Shown: piece after piece, positions 17,449 to 28,917 of the stretch | How positions within the stretch are numbered: the first letter of the stretch is position 1 | How the letters are laid out: every line of letters starts with the position of its first letter | From: Myxococcales bacterium | Lineage (GTDB): Bacteria > Myxococcota > UBA727 > VGSZ01 | DNA: 62,390 nt | Assembly: GCA_023248635.1 (NCBI GenBank) | Contig: JAHFED010000034.1 | Coordinates: 1-62,390, forward strand | Direction: 5' to 3' | Notes under the pieces: model-generated | The model's database searches: none | What the model was told of the DNA's origin: nothing | The model's input: the letters and a program-made list of their open reading frames with translations, nothing else | Translations under genes and position numbers: made by a program

Positions 17449-19616
17449 GTGAGCAGCGGCGACGTCGAATCCACCACGGACCCCGGGAGCACCGGCTATG
17501 TCCTTGTGCACCATGTCCCCGCTTCCGACGGCGAAGGGGGTGGTGAGCTCTTTGCGCCGTTGAGGATCATGAATCCCGTCACCTACCTGGGCCGGCTCCC
17601 GGGCAACGACGTCGTCCTGGCCAGCACCAACGTCTCCCGGCGCCACGCCAAGCTGATCGTCACCGACCTCGGCGTCACCGTGCACGACCTCGACTCCCAC
17701 AACGGCGTCTTCCTCAACGGCAAAAAGGTGCGCAGCACGCCCGTGGCGCCCGGCGACCTCCTCTACATCGGCGACGTCTGCGTCGAGCTCCGGCGCAGCG
17801 GCGACAGCGCAGCCTACGACGGCGGCTCGCTCACCGCCGTGGTGCACGACGACATCTCCGACGAAGACGACCCCCGGGCCCGGGGCTTCGCTGCCCTCTT
17901 GCGGGTGAGCGAGCTCTGCTCTTTGGGCGGCGAAGAGAGTTGGAGCCGCGAGGTTCTGCAGATCTGCCGCGAGCTCGTCGACGCCACCGTCGCTGTCCTC
18001 GTCGAAGTCCACCACGATGGCGACCTGGCGACGCCCGTGGTCTTGCAGCCCGAGGCCAGCCGCAACGGACCAACGCCGGTGGTGTGGGAGGTGGTGCAAA
18101 AGGCCATCAGCACCCTGCAGCCCCAGTTCGCCCGCGACTTGGCCGAGGCCAACCTGGTCGACGCGGTGAAGGAAGGGGATGCGCGGGCGGTGATGGCGGT
18201 CCCCATCATGGTCAGCGACGTCGACGTCGGCGCCGTCGTTTTCTTGTCGCGGCCCCAAGCCGGCATGCAGTTTTCGTCGTTCGGGCTCGACGCCATGATG
18301 GGCATCGCGCGCTTGATGGGTTTGAGGCTCGAGCGCAGCGCGCGACCGGCGGAGATCACCAGCGTCGGCGACGAAAACGACGAGCTCGCCGCCGCCCACG
18401 CCCGCCTGATGGGTGCCGAGGAGCAGCTCGCAGCGGAGCAGGCCGAGGTCGAGCGCCTCACGACGCGCAGCCACGCCCTCGAGGGCGAGAACCTGAAGCT
18501 GCGCCAACAGTCCGACCTGGACCGACAGGCACTGCAGAAGCAGCAGACCGAGAAAGAGCGCGAGCTGGTGGCTGCCCACGCCGAGCAGAAGAAGCAGGCG
18601 CAAAAAGAGCACGCGGCTCTGCAAAAGGAGGTCGAGCGTCAGAAGCTCGAGGTCGAAAAACACCGTGAGGCCGCGCGGGCCGCCGAAGAACACCGACGCA
18701 ACCGCGCCAACGACGTCGAGTTTCTGGCCTTGCAGGCGGCCCAACAACAGCAAGCCCAGCGCGCCGCCGCCGCCGAACGGGCTTTGGGCGAGGCCCAGGC
18801 AGCCCAGGACAACACCGAGGCCCGGCTGGCCGAAGTCGAGACCTCGCTGGTGGTCGCCCGTGGGTTGCTGGACGCCGCCCGCGACCACGAGGCCGTGCAG
18901 GCCCAAAACGCCGTCGCCGCCGAACAATCCGATCAGGCCGCGACCCTGCTGCGGACGGCGCTGCGAGCCAGCGTGCTGCCGATGCTGGTCGATCACGTCG
19001 AAGCGGTGGCGGCCGGCGAAGCGGTGACGACGTCGGCCCAAGCGCGACAGCTCACCGTGCTCTACCTGGCCCTCGCGGACTTCGACGGATTTTGCGAAAA
19101 GGCAAGCGTCGACGACGTCAAACAGCGCCTCGATCGCTTTTGCGCTGCGATCTCGGCCCGGGGTCCCGCCAACGGGGGCCGCATCGATCAGGTGATCGGC
19201 CACGGTCACTTGCTGGTGTTCGCCGCCGATCCCGCCAGCGTGCTTGCCGCCGTGCGCTGCGCCATCGAAGTCAGCGCCCTCGTCGACGCTGACGCTCCGC
19301 CGGCTGCGGGCCTCCCCAATCCCGCCGTGGTCGCTGGGGTCCACACGGGCCTGGCCATCGCGGGCTTCTTCGGCGGCGACGACGGCGTCTCTTACGTCGA
19401 GGCCGGGCTGCCCTTGGTCGTAGCCCGCGCGGCGGTGGAGCAGGCCCCCCCGGGCAAAGACGGGGCCGCTCGCGGCGTCGTCGTCAGCGAGACGGTGCGG
19501 CTCATCGTCGCCACCGACCCGCGCTTTCGGGTGACCCGCTTGGGTCCGGCCTGGGTCAAGGGCGTGAACGCGCCGGTGCCCCTGGCTCTGGTCGAGTTCG
19601 ACGATGAGAACGCTCG

Positions 19617-19620
<4 letters not shown>
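17449..19620 (+). CDS. FHA-GAF-coiled-coil protein with degenerate nucleotide-cyclase domain
   Basis: A GTG at 17449 gives 723 aa (an upstream frame opens at 17431). Residues ~20-115 are an FHA domain (YLGRLPGND, then SRRHAKL and DSHNGVFLNG), which binds phosphothreonine. A GAF-like region runs to about 310, then a ~190-residue Glu/Gln/Arg coiled coil, then a class III cyclase fold starting TVLYLALADFDGF. The first metal Asp is kept, but the GD of the second metal site reads GH, and the Asn/Arg transition-state residues are not recognisable. It is therefore probably a pseudocyclase used for sensing or dimerisation. Its stop overlaps the next kinase start by 4 bp, so the two are co-translated and likely partners. 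Confidence 0.75.
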
Positions 19621-21830
<2,210 letters not shown>

Positions 21831-21933
21831 GCGGGCGACGCCCTGGCCAACGCGCAGCGAGCGGGCAACGCCCAGGGACGACGCCGACGGGCACTGCCTT
21901 GCGTCTGAGCGCCCGCCGACACATGCCCCCGGT

Positions 21934-24030
21934 ATGAAGTACCGAGATCCAGCCTCCGTCGTCACGAGCGCGCTCTGTTCCTTGCTCATCGTGGGGTGCT
22001 CCGCCGCGAAGCCCGTCGCCCCAGCGCCGCCGCCGCCGCCGCCGCCCTCGCCTGCGGTGTCCAGTGCCCCCCTGCCGGCCGGCCTCGAAGAGACGGCGCT
22101 CGATCGCAAAGCCAACCCCTGCGACGACTTCTACCGCTACGCCTGTGGCAACTGGATGGACACCACCGAGATCCCCGCGGACCGATCGTCGACGTCGCGG
22201 GGCTTTGTGTCCATCGCCGATCGCAACGAGCTGGTGCTGCGCGAGATCCTCGAACGCGCCGCGGCGGGCAAGGTCGCCGGCGAGAACGGCAAGAAGCTCG
22301 GGCACCACTGGTCGACGTGCATGGACGAGCCCAAGCTCGAAGCCAGCCTCCCCCTCGTGCAGAAAGAGGCCAAGGCCTTCGCCGCCGTCAAAGATGGCAA
22401 GGCGCTGGCCAAGGTCACCGCCGCTCTGCACGCCAAAGGGGTCAACGCCCTCTTCGACTTCAGCTCCATGCAGGATCTCAAGGACTCCACCCTCGTGGTC
22501 GGCGGCTTGTCCGAGGCAGGCCTTGGGTTGCCGGACCGCGACTACTACCTGCTCGACGACGACAAGACGAAGCAGGTGCGCGACGCCTATCTCGAGCACG
22601 TGGAAAAAATGTTGGTGCTCGCTGGCGACAAGCCCGAAGCAGCCAAGACCAAGCGCGACGCGATCTTTGCTCTTGAGAAGCGTCTGGCGACGGCGACGCG
22701 CACCAAGGTCGAGAAGCGGGACATCGAAAAGACCTATCATCGGCTCGAGCGGGTCGGCGTGAAGAAGACGACGCCGGCCTTTGACTGGGATGGCTATTTT
22801 AAGATTCTTGGTGCCGATAAGCTGACGACGATCAACGTCTCTCATCCGAGCTTCTTCGAGGAGCTGAACAATGTTGTGAAAGAGACCAAACCCGAGGTGT
22901 GGAACGCCTATCTCGGCTGGGCGTTGCTGCGGGCCAATGTGCCAGCCCTGCCCAAAGCGATGCAAGACGAGCGCTTCCGCTACGAGTCCGCGGCGCTGAC
23001 GGGAGCCAAAGAAGATCGCCCGCGCTGGAAGAAGTGCGTCGCCCTCGCCGACGGCCAATTGGGTGAAGCGCTCGGGCAGGTCTTCGTCGACGAACAGTTC
23101 GGCAAAGATGGCAAGGCCCGCACCCTGGCCATGGTGGTCGCCGTCGAAGCCGCCTTCGATAAGAACCTGGATTCGCTGTCGTGGATGGACGAGCCCACCC
23201 GCGCCGAGGCCCGGGCCAAGGCCATGAAGATGACGAACAAGATCGGCTTCCCCGACCTGTGGCGCGACTACTCCGTCTACACGACGACGCCGGATTCATT
23301 CTTGGTGAATTATCAGAATGGCGTCCAATTTCTTGTAAAGCGAGATCTTGCGAAGATTGGCAAGCCAGTCGACAAGAATGAGTGGTACATGTCTCCACCA
23401 ACCGTCAATGCTTACAATGACGGACAAATGAACGAGATCGTGTTCCCGGCGGGCATTCTGCAGCCACCCTTCTTCAACAAGGATGCCCCCGACGCCGTCA
23501 ACTTCGGCGCCATGGGGATGGTGGTGGGCCACGAGATCACGCACGGCTTCGACGACGAGGGCCGCAAGCTCGACAAGAACGGCAACCTGAAGGATTGGTG
23601 GAGCCCCGACGCCGGCAAGCTCTTCGAAGAAAAGACCGGCTGCGTCGTCAAGCAGTTCGACGACAGCGTCGCCCTCGAAGACATCCACGTGAACGGCAAG
23701 CTCACGCTCGGCGAGAACACCGCCGACCTCGGCGGCCTCAAGGTGTCGCTCCAGGCCTTGAAGGCATGGCAGAACGCGCATGCAGCCGAAGGTGTGGCGC
23801 CGACGTCGTCGCCGTACACGCCCGAGCAGCTCTTCTTTTTGGGCTACGGGCAGTCGTGGTGCAGCAAATACCGCCCCGAGCAGGCGCGTCTGCGAGCCGC
23901 TACCGATCCCCACGCCCCGCCCTTTCTGCGCGTGAACAACCCCCTGCAAAACCTGCCCGAGTTCGCTGCCGCCTTTGGCTGCAAGGCCGGCGACAAGATG
24001 GTGCGCGCCGCGCGCTGCGAGGTGTGGTGA
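21934..24030 (+). CDS. M13-family zinc metallopeptidase lipoprotein (neprilysin/PepO-like)
   Basis: A 698-aa protein. The N-terminus ends in a lipobox (LLIVGC) followed by a proline-rich spacer, so it is probably lipid-anchored in the envelope. The M13 N-terminal domain starts at PCDDFYRYACGNW. The catalytic zinc motif is VVGHEITHGFDDEG (HExxH), with the third ligand Glu in ENTADLGG. The C-terminus CRAARCEVW-like end is typical of the family (ARCEVW). It is a full-length endopeptidase that cleaves oligopeptides. Two patches (22690-22870 and 23285-23440) use AT-rich synonymous codons. The stop overlaps the start of the next lipoprotein gene. Confidence 0.88.
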   Translation: MKYRDPASVVTSALCSLLIVGCSAAKPVAPAPPPPPPPSPAVSSAPLPAGLEETALDRKANPCDDFYRYACGNWMDTTEIPADRSSTSRGFVSIADRNELVLREILERAAAGKVAGENGKKLGHHWSTCMDEPKLEASLPLVQKEAKAFAAVKDGKALAKVTAALHAKGVNALFDFSSMQDLKDSTLVVGGLSEAGLGLPDRDYYLLDDDKTKQVRDAYLEHVEKMLVLAGDKPEAAKTKRDAIFALEKRLATATRTKVEKRDIEKTYHRLERVGVKKTTPAFDWDGYFKILGADKLTTINVSHPSFFEELNNVVKETKPEVWNAYLGWALLRANVPALPKAMQDERFRYESAALTGAKEDRPRWKKCVALADGQLGEALGQVFVDEQFGKDGKARTLAMVVAVEAAFDKNLDSLSWMDEPTRAEARAKAMKMTNKIGFPDLWRDYSVYTTTPDSFLVNYQNGVQFLVKRDLAKIGKPVDKNEWYMSPPTVNAYNDGQMNEIVFPAGILQPPFFNKDAPDAVNFGAMGMVVGHEITHGFDDEGRKLDKNGNLKDWWSPDAGKLFEEKTGCVVKQFDDSVALEDIHVNGKLTLGENTADLGGLKVSLQALKAWQNAHAAEGVAPTSSPYTPEQLFFLGYGQSWCSKYRPEQARLRAATDPHAPPFLRVNNPLQNLPEFAAAFGCKAGDKMVRAARCEVW

Positions 24031-24860
24031 AGCTCGTCGTCGTCGTCGTCGCTGCCGTTCTTGGCCTCGCGGCTTGCCCCGTCTCGCCAGTCCAAGGGGA
24101 AGGCGAAGGTGAGGAAGGCGAAGAAGGCGAAGGCGAAGGCGAAGGCGAAGCAGCGGCCGTCGACTTCGGCTTCGTCTTCGTCGTCAGCGAGCCCGATCTC
24201 GGCTTTGCGCAGGCCGGCGCGGTCTTCCGACGTGAGCTGCCGCGGGCCTTCGACTGCGCAGAGACTGAAATCGCCGGCTGCGTCGTGCTCGAGTGCGGGG
24301 CCGTTCCCCTGGCCTTCGATGCGCTGAGCGCGGGTGCCATCGACGTCGACGGCGCCCTCGATCCCATCTCCCTGGCCTTCGACAACGGCTACCCCAGCCT
24401 GAGCCCAGACGCTGGCGCTCCGCTCTTTGGCGGCGGCGAGACACTGACTGCCAGCGCCGCTGGCGACGTCGTCCCCGCGTTTTCGCTGCAGGTCACCGCC
24501 CCCGAGGTGGTCACCATCGATGTTCCGGTGTGGCCGGCGGAGCAAGACGATCTGGCAGTGACCCGATCCGCCGGCTTGCACCTGGAATGGAGCGGAGCCA
24601 GCGCCGGCGACGTCGTCGTCATCTTCAACACGCAGGACCAAGCCACCGAAGTGAGTTGCGCCTTTCCCGCCGCCGCCGGCACAGCCGATGTCCCCGCGGC
24701 TGCGCTGCAAGCGCTGCCCGTGGGCGCGGTCTTTCTCGACGTCGAGCAGCGCGGCGCCGCCTTCGCGCGCATCGACACCTGGGACATTCGCCTGCAGGCC
24801 GCTACCCACGCCCTCGGTGGTGACCAGGGGCCCGCCATCGCCTCGGTGGAGCTCGACTGA
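24027..24860 (+). CDS. Hypothetical (Gly-Glu)-stalk lipoprotein
   Basis: The GTG at 24027 overlaps the TGA of the M13 gene (GTGA) and gives 277 aa. The signal peptide ends LGLAAC, a good lipobox, followed by an acidic GEGEGEEGEEG-type stalk. The folded part (~45-277) is beta-rich with Cys in DCAETEIAGCVVLEC and a hydrophobic core, and no family is recognised. Translational coupling with a metallopeptidase suggests a shared envelope function. The stop codon is immediately followed by the second copy of the multi-hairpin element. Confidence 0.65.
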   Translation: MKLVVVVVAAVLGLAACPVSPVQGEGEGEEGEEGEGEGEGEAAAVDFGFVFVVSEPDLGFAQAGAVFRRELPRAFDCAETEIAGCVVLECGAVPLAFDALSAGAIDVDGALDPISLAFDNGYPSLSPDAGAPLFGGGETLTASAAGDVVPAFSLQVTAPEVVTIDVPVWPAEQDDLAVTRSAGLHLEWSGASAGDVVVIFNTQDQATEVSCAFPAAAGTADVPAAALQALPVGAVFLDVEQRGAAFARIDTWDIRLQAATHALGGDQGPAIASVELD

Positions 24861-25070
24861 ATCCCCGATCTCGCTGAACTTCGACCGCGGAGCGGTCTCG
24901 TTCATCGCCGTCGGGGATGCTCTTCTGGGAGGTCTGGTGCAGACCTCCCCCCGCCCCGGCGGAGCCGGACGCGGGGCCCCCCACCAACTCCGCGTTCCGC
25001 GGGCGCTTCACGCGCATCCCGCGTCTTTCCCATCTCGGAACGCGGTCGAACATCAAGCGGACGCGGGATG
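24861..25070 (+). repeat. Multi-hairpin element, copy 2 (~210 bp)
   Basis: This is a near-identical inverted copy of 7161-7375. It starts at the base after the lipoprotein stop codon with ATCCCCGA. Its second hairpin is a perfect 9-bp stem, GGAGGTCTG/CAGACCTCC, with a 3-nt loop; copy 1 has a one-base bulge there. The terminal stem CATCCCGCGTC/GACGCGGGATG is conserved. As with copy 1, the ATCCCCGA end faces the 3' end of a gene on the same strand. It accounts for most of the 304-bp gap before the exonuclease gene; the remaining ~90 bp shows nothing I can name. Confidence 0.8.
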
Positions 25071-25164
25071 AATCATCGGTCGCTTCGGGTCGCTCTTGGT
25101 GAGACGGAAGCGGGCAGTCACAGAGAAGCGAGCCTGCGACTGATCGCTCGTGCTAGCCCGGCCC

Positions 25165-25746
25165 ATGGCGCGCGAGGTTTATGTCTCCACCGACATCGAA
25201 AGCGACGGACCCATCCCCGGTCCCCACTCGATGCTCTCCTTTGGATCGGTGGCCTTCGACGACGAGGGGACCGAGCTCGACACCTTCTCGCGCAACCTGA
25301 CCACCCTCGAAGGGGCACAGGGCCATCCCGAGACGATGAAGTGGTGGGCGACGCAGCCGGCGGCATGGGAGGCCTGTCGCACCAATCCCGAAGCCCCCGA
25401 GACCGCGCTCCCGGCCTACGTCACCTGGGTGAACGGGTTGCCCGGCAAGCCCGTCTTCGTCGGCTACCCCGTCGTCTTCGATTTTCTCTTTGTGCATTGG
25501 TACCTGCACCGTTTCACGGGCGGCAGCCCCTTCTCCCACTCGGCTCTCGACATGAAAACGTTGGCAATGGCACTGCTCGGTGAGCCTTTCCGCTACCGGG
25601 ACGCGACCAAGCGCAACATGCCGCGCCGCTGGTTTCCGAGTTCGAGCCACAACCACGTCGCCGTCGACGACGCCCGGGAGCAGGGCTTGTTGTTCGTGGC
25701 CATGCTCCAGCAGCTGCGCGCCTCGAAGGCGCCTCCGGCTACTTGA
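25165..25746 (+). CDS. DEDD-type 3'-5' exonuclease family protein
   Basis: The ATG at 25165 gives 193 aa. The N-terminus [11 protein letters not shown] supplies the first Asp/Glu pair of an RNase T/DnaQ-like fold. Later acidic residues fall in [10 protein letters not shown] and, with a His, in [12 protein letters not shown], which fits a DEDDh active site. [18 protein letters not shown] is typical of small exonuclease-like proteins in which a Trp-rich helix covers the site. It could be an oligoribonuclease or nucleic-acid proofreading-type enzyme, but the substrate is unknown. It converges with the PilZ gene, overlapping its 3' end by 8 bp. Confidence 0.65.
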   Translation: MAREVYVSTDIESDGPIPGPHSMLSFGSVAFDDEGTELDTFSRNLTTLEGAQGHPETMKWWATQPAAWEACRTNPEAPETALPAYVTWVNGLPGKPVFVGYPVVFDFLFVHWYLHRFTGGSPFSHSALDMKTLAMALLGEPFRYRDATKRNMPRRWFPSSSHNHVAVDDAREQGLLFVAMLQQLRASKAPPAT

Positions 25747-26485
25747 TCTTGTCGCAGTTGTCGGTGAGGCGGGCGATGGCCACCCAGGCGACCTCCGCGT
25801 CGCGGCGGATGTCGGCCAGCAAATCGGCCTCGACGACCATGGTCCCGCTTGCCCGCGCTTTGAGGCGCTCGATCTCCATCTGCAGGCGACCCACCAGGCG
25901 CTGGGCGTCGGCGGCGGCTTCGACCTCGTTGCGGAGGCGATCGTTTTCAGCGTTGAGCAGGCCGATGCGACGACGCAACTCGTCGAGCTCGCGATCGCGG
26001 CCGCTCAGCGCGGGGCGCATGGCGCGGGTGGGTTCGACGTCGCCGTCGACGTCGGGGTCGAGCTCGAGCACCAAGCGACGCAGGGCCAGATTCGTGCGGG
26101 GGCTGATGCCCTCGAAGCGCACCGCGATGCCCGCACGCTTGTTGGCGTCGACGACGACGCCGGTGACACGCAGCTCTTCGTTGTCGGGGCGCAGCAGGCC
26201 CATTTCGACGAAGGCGCCGACGGGAATGGGGTTCTCGGTGCGCGCGAACAGCCCGCCGACCGAAATGTCTTCGACCTTGGCCACGAGCAGGCCGTTGCCG
26301 ACGCGCACGCGCACCAGCAGCTGATCGGCTTTGGCGCGCTTGTGCTGGCGGTGGCCGGGGCGCGCGGGGGAGCTCGCCTCGATGGCGCGGCTGGTGAGGT
26401 GCAGCGCGACCAGAGCCATGGAGGAGACCTCCGCCGGCTTCTCGCGCGACAGTGCTTTTTCCTGGTCGATCATCAAATCCTGCAT
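25739..26485 (-). CDS. PilZ-domain protein with C-terminal coiled coil
   Basis: The ATG at 26485 has GAGGG four bases upstream and gives 248 aa; a TTG at 26515 is possible. [17 protein letters not shown], then [20 protein letters not shown], is a PilZ-like domain. The D-x-S-x-GG motif is present. The usual RxxxR is only loosely matched (RQHKR), so c-di-GMP binding is plausible but not certain. Residues ~165-248 form a coiled coil ([21 protein letters not shown]). Such proteins couple c-di-GMP to motility or envelope functions. A perfect 12-bp palindrome sits just upstream of its RBS. Confidence 0.7.
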   Translation of the reverse strand: MQDLMIDQEKALSREKPAEVSSMALVALHLTSRAIEASSPARPGHRQHKRAKADQLLVRVRVGNGLLVAKVEDISVGGLFARTENPIPVGAFVEMGLLRPDNEELRVTGVVVDANKRAGIAVRFEGISPRTNLALRRLVLELDPDVDGDVEPTRAMRPALSGRDRELDELRRRIGLLNAENDRLRNEVEAAADAQRLVGRLQMEIERLKARASGTMVVEADLLADIRRDAEVAWVAIARLTDNCDKIK

Positions 26486-26796
26486 CTTTCCCTCGAACGA
26501 TCGTTCTTTTGCCAACGCCCCGGCGGCAGGTCAACAAAACGCACGGTGCCCAACTCACGCCGCATGCCAGGTCGACTTCGGCCTTGGCTCCTGCTGGACG
26601 GCATCGCTGCGGCGCCAATCTGCTGGCGGCTGGGTGGGCCCGACATCCATTTGACGGAACCGGCTTCCTCGCTCCCGCGGAAAACACACGACACGGAAGT
26701 CACAGTCTGGGCGTGAGCCCGGCCAATTGTGGGGCCACCCGACCGATGCCAGCGCGCGGTGTGCGCACTATGGTGCTGTGTTGTCGTGGAGGCCGC
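26486..26796. other. Divergent intergenic region (no gene seen)
   Basis: This 311-bp region separates the PilZ gene and the haem-motif protein gene. Apart from the palindrome at 26495-26506 and the GTGGAGG RBS at its right end (26785-26792), I see no hairpin, repeat or coding signal in it. It should hold both promoters. Confidence 0.5.
26495..26506. promoter_or_regulatory. Perfect 12-bp palindrome upstream of the PilZ gene
   Basis: GAACGATCGTTC is a perfect palindrome starting 10 bp upstream of the PilZ ATG and abutting its RBS. This is a position where a dimeric repressor could bind. No matching second site was noticed. Confidence 0.3.
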
Positions 26797-28191
26797 ATGC
26801 GCCTGCTCTCCGTCCTCGTCGTCGTGACAGCGACGGGTGTTCTGCCCTCCGCGTTGTTTGCACCGGCCGCGCTCGCCAAGCCTGTGGGGCCCCGGCTGGC
26901 CTGCGCGCACTATCCCGATGCCCCCATGTGTCGCGGCGCCGTCGTCGCTTGCACCCAATGCCACACCGCGCCCCCTGAGCTGAATTCCTACGGCTCCGAC
27001 GTGTTCGCCGCCCTCGAAGCCGGCAACCTCGTGTACGAAGATGACCTCGGCACGGCGCTGCTGAACGTCGAGGGCGACGACAGCGACGGCGACGGCCTCA
27101 CCAATCTCGAGGAGATCTTGCTCGGCACCCGGCCCGGGGATGCCTCGAGCTTCTTTTCGGCTCCCGCACCCCCCAGCGGCGCGCCCAACCCCGGCTTCGA
27201 CGTCGGCACCTACGACGAGGCCTTCGCCTTCCGCCGCCTGTTGATCGACTATTGCGGTCGATCTCCCACCTTCGAAGAGCGCGAGGCCTTCGCCGCCGCC
27301 ATCGACCAACGAGCCTTGCGCCACGCCGCCCTCGATGCTTGTTTGACGTCGTCGTATTGGACCGGCGAAGGGCTGCCGCGCCTCGCTGACAAGCGCATCC
27401 GCCCCCTGCAGGCCATCAACATCGACGGCGTGATTCCGCTGGCGGACTACGGCTGGGATTACCGCTTGTTCGTGCACGCCCTCACCGGCGATCGCGATGC
27501 GCGGGACCTGCTGCTGGCGACCTACCACATCGATGCCGCGGGTCTGGTCGTCGAAGGCGTGATCACCGGCGATGGCGACGACCAGGTGGGTGGACAGCCA
27601 GCGCTGGTGGACAAACGGGCCGGCATGATTACGACACAGTGGTTCCTCATGGTTCACACCATGTTCAGTGAGTTGCCGCGCACCACGGCCGCCCAGGCCT
27701 ACCGGGCGTATCTGGGCCAGGACATCGCGCGCTCCGAAGGCCTGCTTCCCGTCGAGGGGGAGCCCAAGGACATCGACGACAAAGGCGTCGACGACCAAGA
27801 GACCTGCATCTACTGCCACGCCACGCTCGACCCCCTCAGCTACGCATTTGCCCACTACAATGGCATCGGCGACTCGGGGGGAATTGGTGCATACAACGCC
27901 AACCGACCGTCGTGGCAACCCTCCGAGGTCGAGGCCGTGTTGCTGGATGTGCCGCTGGGCGACACCGCGGCCGCCGGAGTGACGCAGTGGGCGCAGATCG
28001 CCGCCAACTCTCCGCAGTTCCGCCAGAACTTGGCATCGATGTTTCTGACCCACGCCTTGGGCCGCGCGCCCCTCCCCGACGAGCTCGACGACCTGCAGGC
28101 CTTGGCCGAGGGCTTCGACGACGTCGACGACCACCGGGCTGTGCGCCTGCTGCACCGCTTGATCGACACCAATGCCTTCGGGGTGCCCTGA
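26797..28191 (+). CDS. Exported haem-motif protein (DUF1588/DUF1592-like)
   Basis: The ATG at 26797 is preceded by GTGGAGG with ideal spacing, giving 464 aa with a Sec signal peptide (cut near PAALAK). CTQCH (residues 52-56) and CIYCH (337-341) are c-type haem motifs. The second sits in CHATLDPLSYAFAHYNG, the pattern of DUF1588 proteins that carry a Cys-x2-Cys-His ahead of a DPLG/F-like stretch. A calcium-like DSDGDGLTNLEE segment lies between. Such proteins are usually paired with a DUF1501 or DUF1552 partner, which is found two genes downstream. Its stop overlaps the start of the next lipoprotein (TGATG). The role is probably periplasmic electron transfer or polymer oxidation, inferred from the family. 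Confidence 0.7.
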   Translation: MRLLSVLVVVTATGVLPSALFAPAALAKPVGPRLACAHYPDAPMCRGAVVACTQCHTAPPELNSYGSDVFAALEAGNLVYEDDLGTALLNVEGDDSDGDGLTNLEEILLGTRPGDASSFFSAPAPPSGAPNPGFDVGTYDEAFAFRRLLIDYCGRSPTFEEREAFAAAIDQRALRHAALDACLTSSYWTGEGLPRLADKRIRPLQAINIDGVIPLADYGWDYRLFVHALTGDRDARDLLLATYHIDAAGLVVEGVITGDGDDQVGGQPALVDKRAGMITTQWFLMVHTMFSELPRTTAAQAYRAYLGQDIARSEGLLPVEGEPKDIDDKGVDDQETCIYCHATLDPLSYAFAHYNGIGDSGGIGAYNANRPSWQPSEVEAVLLDVPLGDTAAAGVTQWAQIAANSPQFRQNLASMFLTHALGRAPLPDELDDLQALAEGFDDVDDHRAVRLLHRLIDTNAFGVP

Positions 28192-28862
28192 TGAGCGCGC
28201 GCAGGATCTCGGTGCTGGTTGTGGCGCTGGCTGCGGCGGGCTGCCCGGAGCTGAGCCCCGCGGGCGACGTCGACAGCGGCGTACCCGATGACGTCATCGA
28301 CAGCGGGGTCGCCGACGAGGTTGATGCTGGCCCTCCTCCGCCGCCTTTTGCCATCAGCACCCGCAACCGCCTCGCTTGGAAGAGGCAACGGGCCCTGGAG
28401 AACGATCTGCTGATCGCTTTGGCCTTGGAGAAGGCCGACCTGTGCAACGAGCTAGGCCTCTACTCCTGCATCGACTTCGTGCACCTGGTGCCCCTCGGCG
28501 GCAACGAGCCCTTCTCGCGTTCCCAATACGAGCCGCTGCCCTCGCCGACGGTGACCACGCCCATCGCCCTTGATCGCGTGGCCCTCTCGGCCTGTCGCGC
28601 ACGCGTCGATCAGGACGTCGCTGGCGTGCCCGTGGTCTTTGCTTCCCTCGATTTCGATGCTGCCGCCGTCGACGCCGAAGCCGCCGCCGCTGCCATCGAC
28701 GGCCTCGGCAAGCGCCTGCTGGGCCGCGCGCTGACCCCCGGCGAGGTGGAAGAATTCGCGGCCCTCACCATCGACGACGACGGCGCTGCGGTGTCGCCCC
28801 GCGATTTCGCTGTGCTCTCATGCTTTGCCATCGCCACCATGAGTGAGACGATTTTCTACTGA
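28191..28862 (+). CDS. Hypothetical lipoprotein in the haem-motif/DUF1501 operon
   Basis: A 223-aa protein whose start overlaps the upstream stop. A short lipoprotein signal ends ALAAAGC, followed by an Asp/Pro-rich linker (VDAGPPPPPFA). The rest is helical with a few Cys residues, and no family is recognised. The position between the haem protein and the Tat-exported protein suggests it is a small third component of the same envelope system. The AT-rich tail of this gene and the following 55-bp gap have markedly lower GC than the rest. Confidence 0.55.
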   Translation: MSARRISVLVVALAAAGCPELSPAGDVDSGVPDDVIDSGVADEVDAGPPPPPFAISTRNRLAWKRQRALENDLLIALALEKADLCNELGLYSCIDFVHLVPLGGNEPFSRSQYEPLPSPTVTTPIALDRVALSACRARVDQDVAGVPVVFASLDFDAAAVDAEAAAAAIDGLGKRLLGRALTPGEVEEFAALTIDDDGAAVSPRDFAVLSCFAIATMSETIFY

Positions 28863-28917
28863 TCTTTCACTGCCGATACGCAAGGCATTGCAACGTATTG
28901 AATGTTGAAGGGCGACA

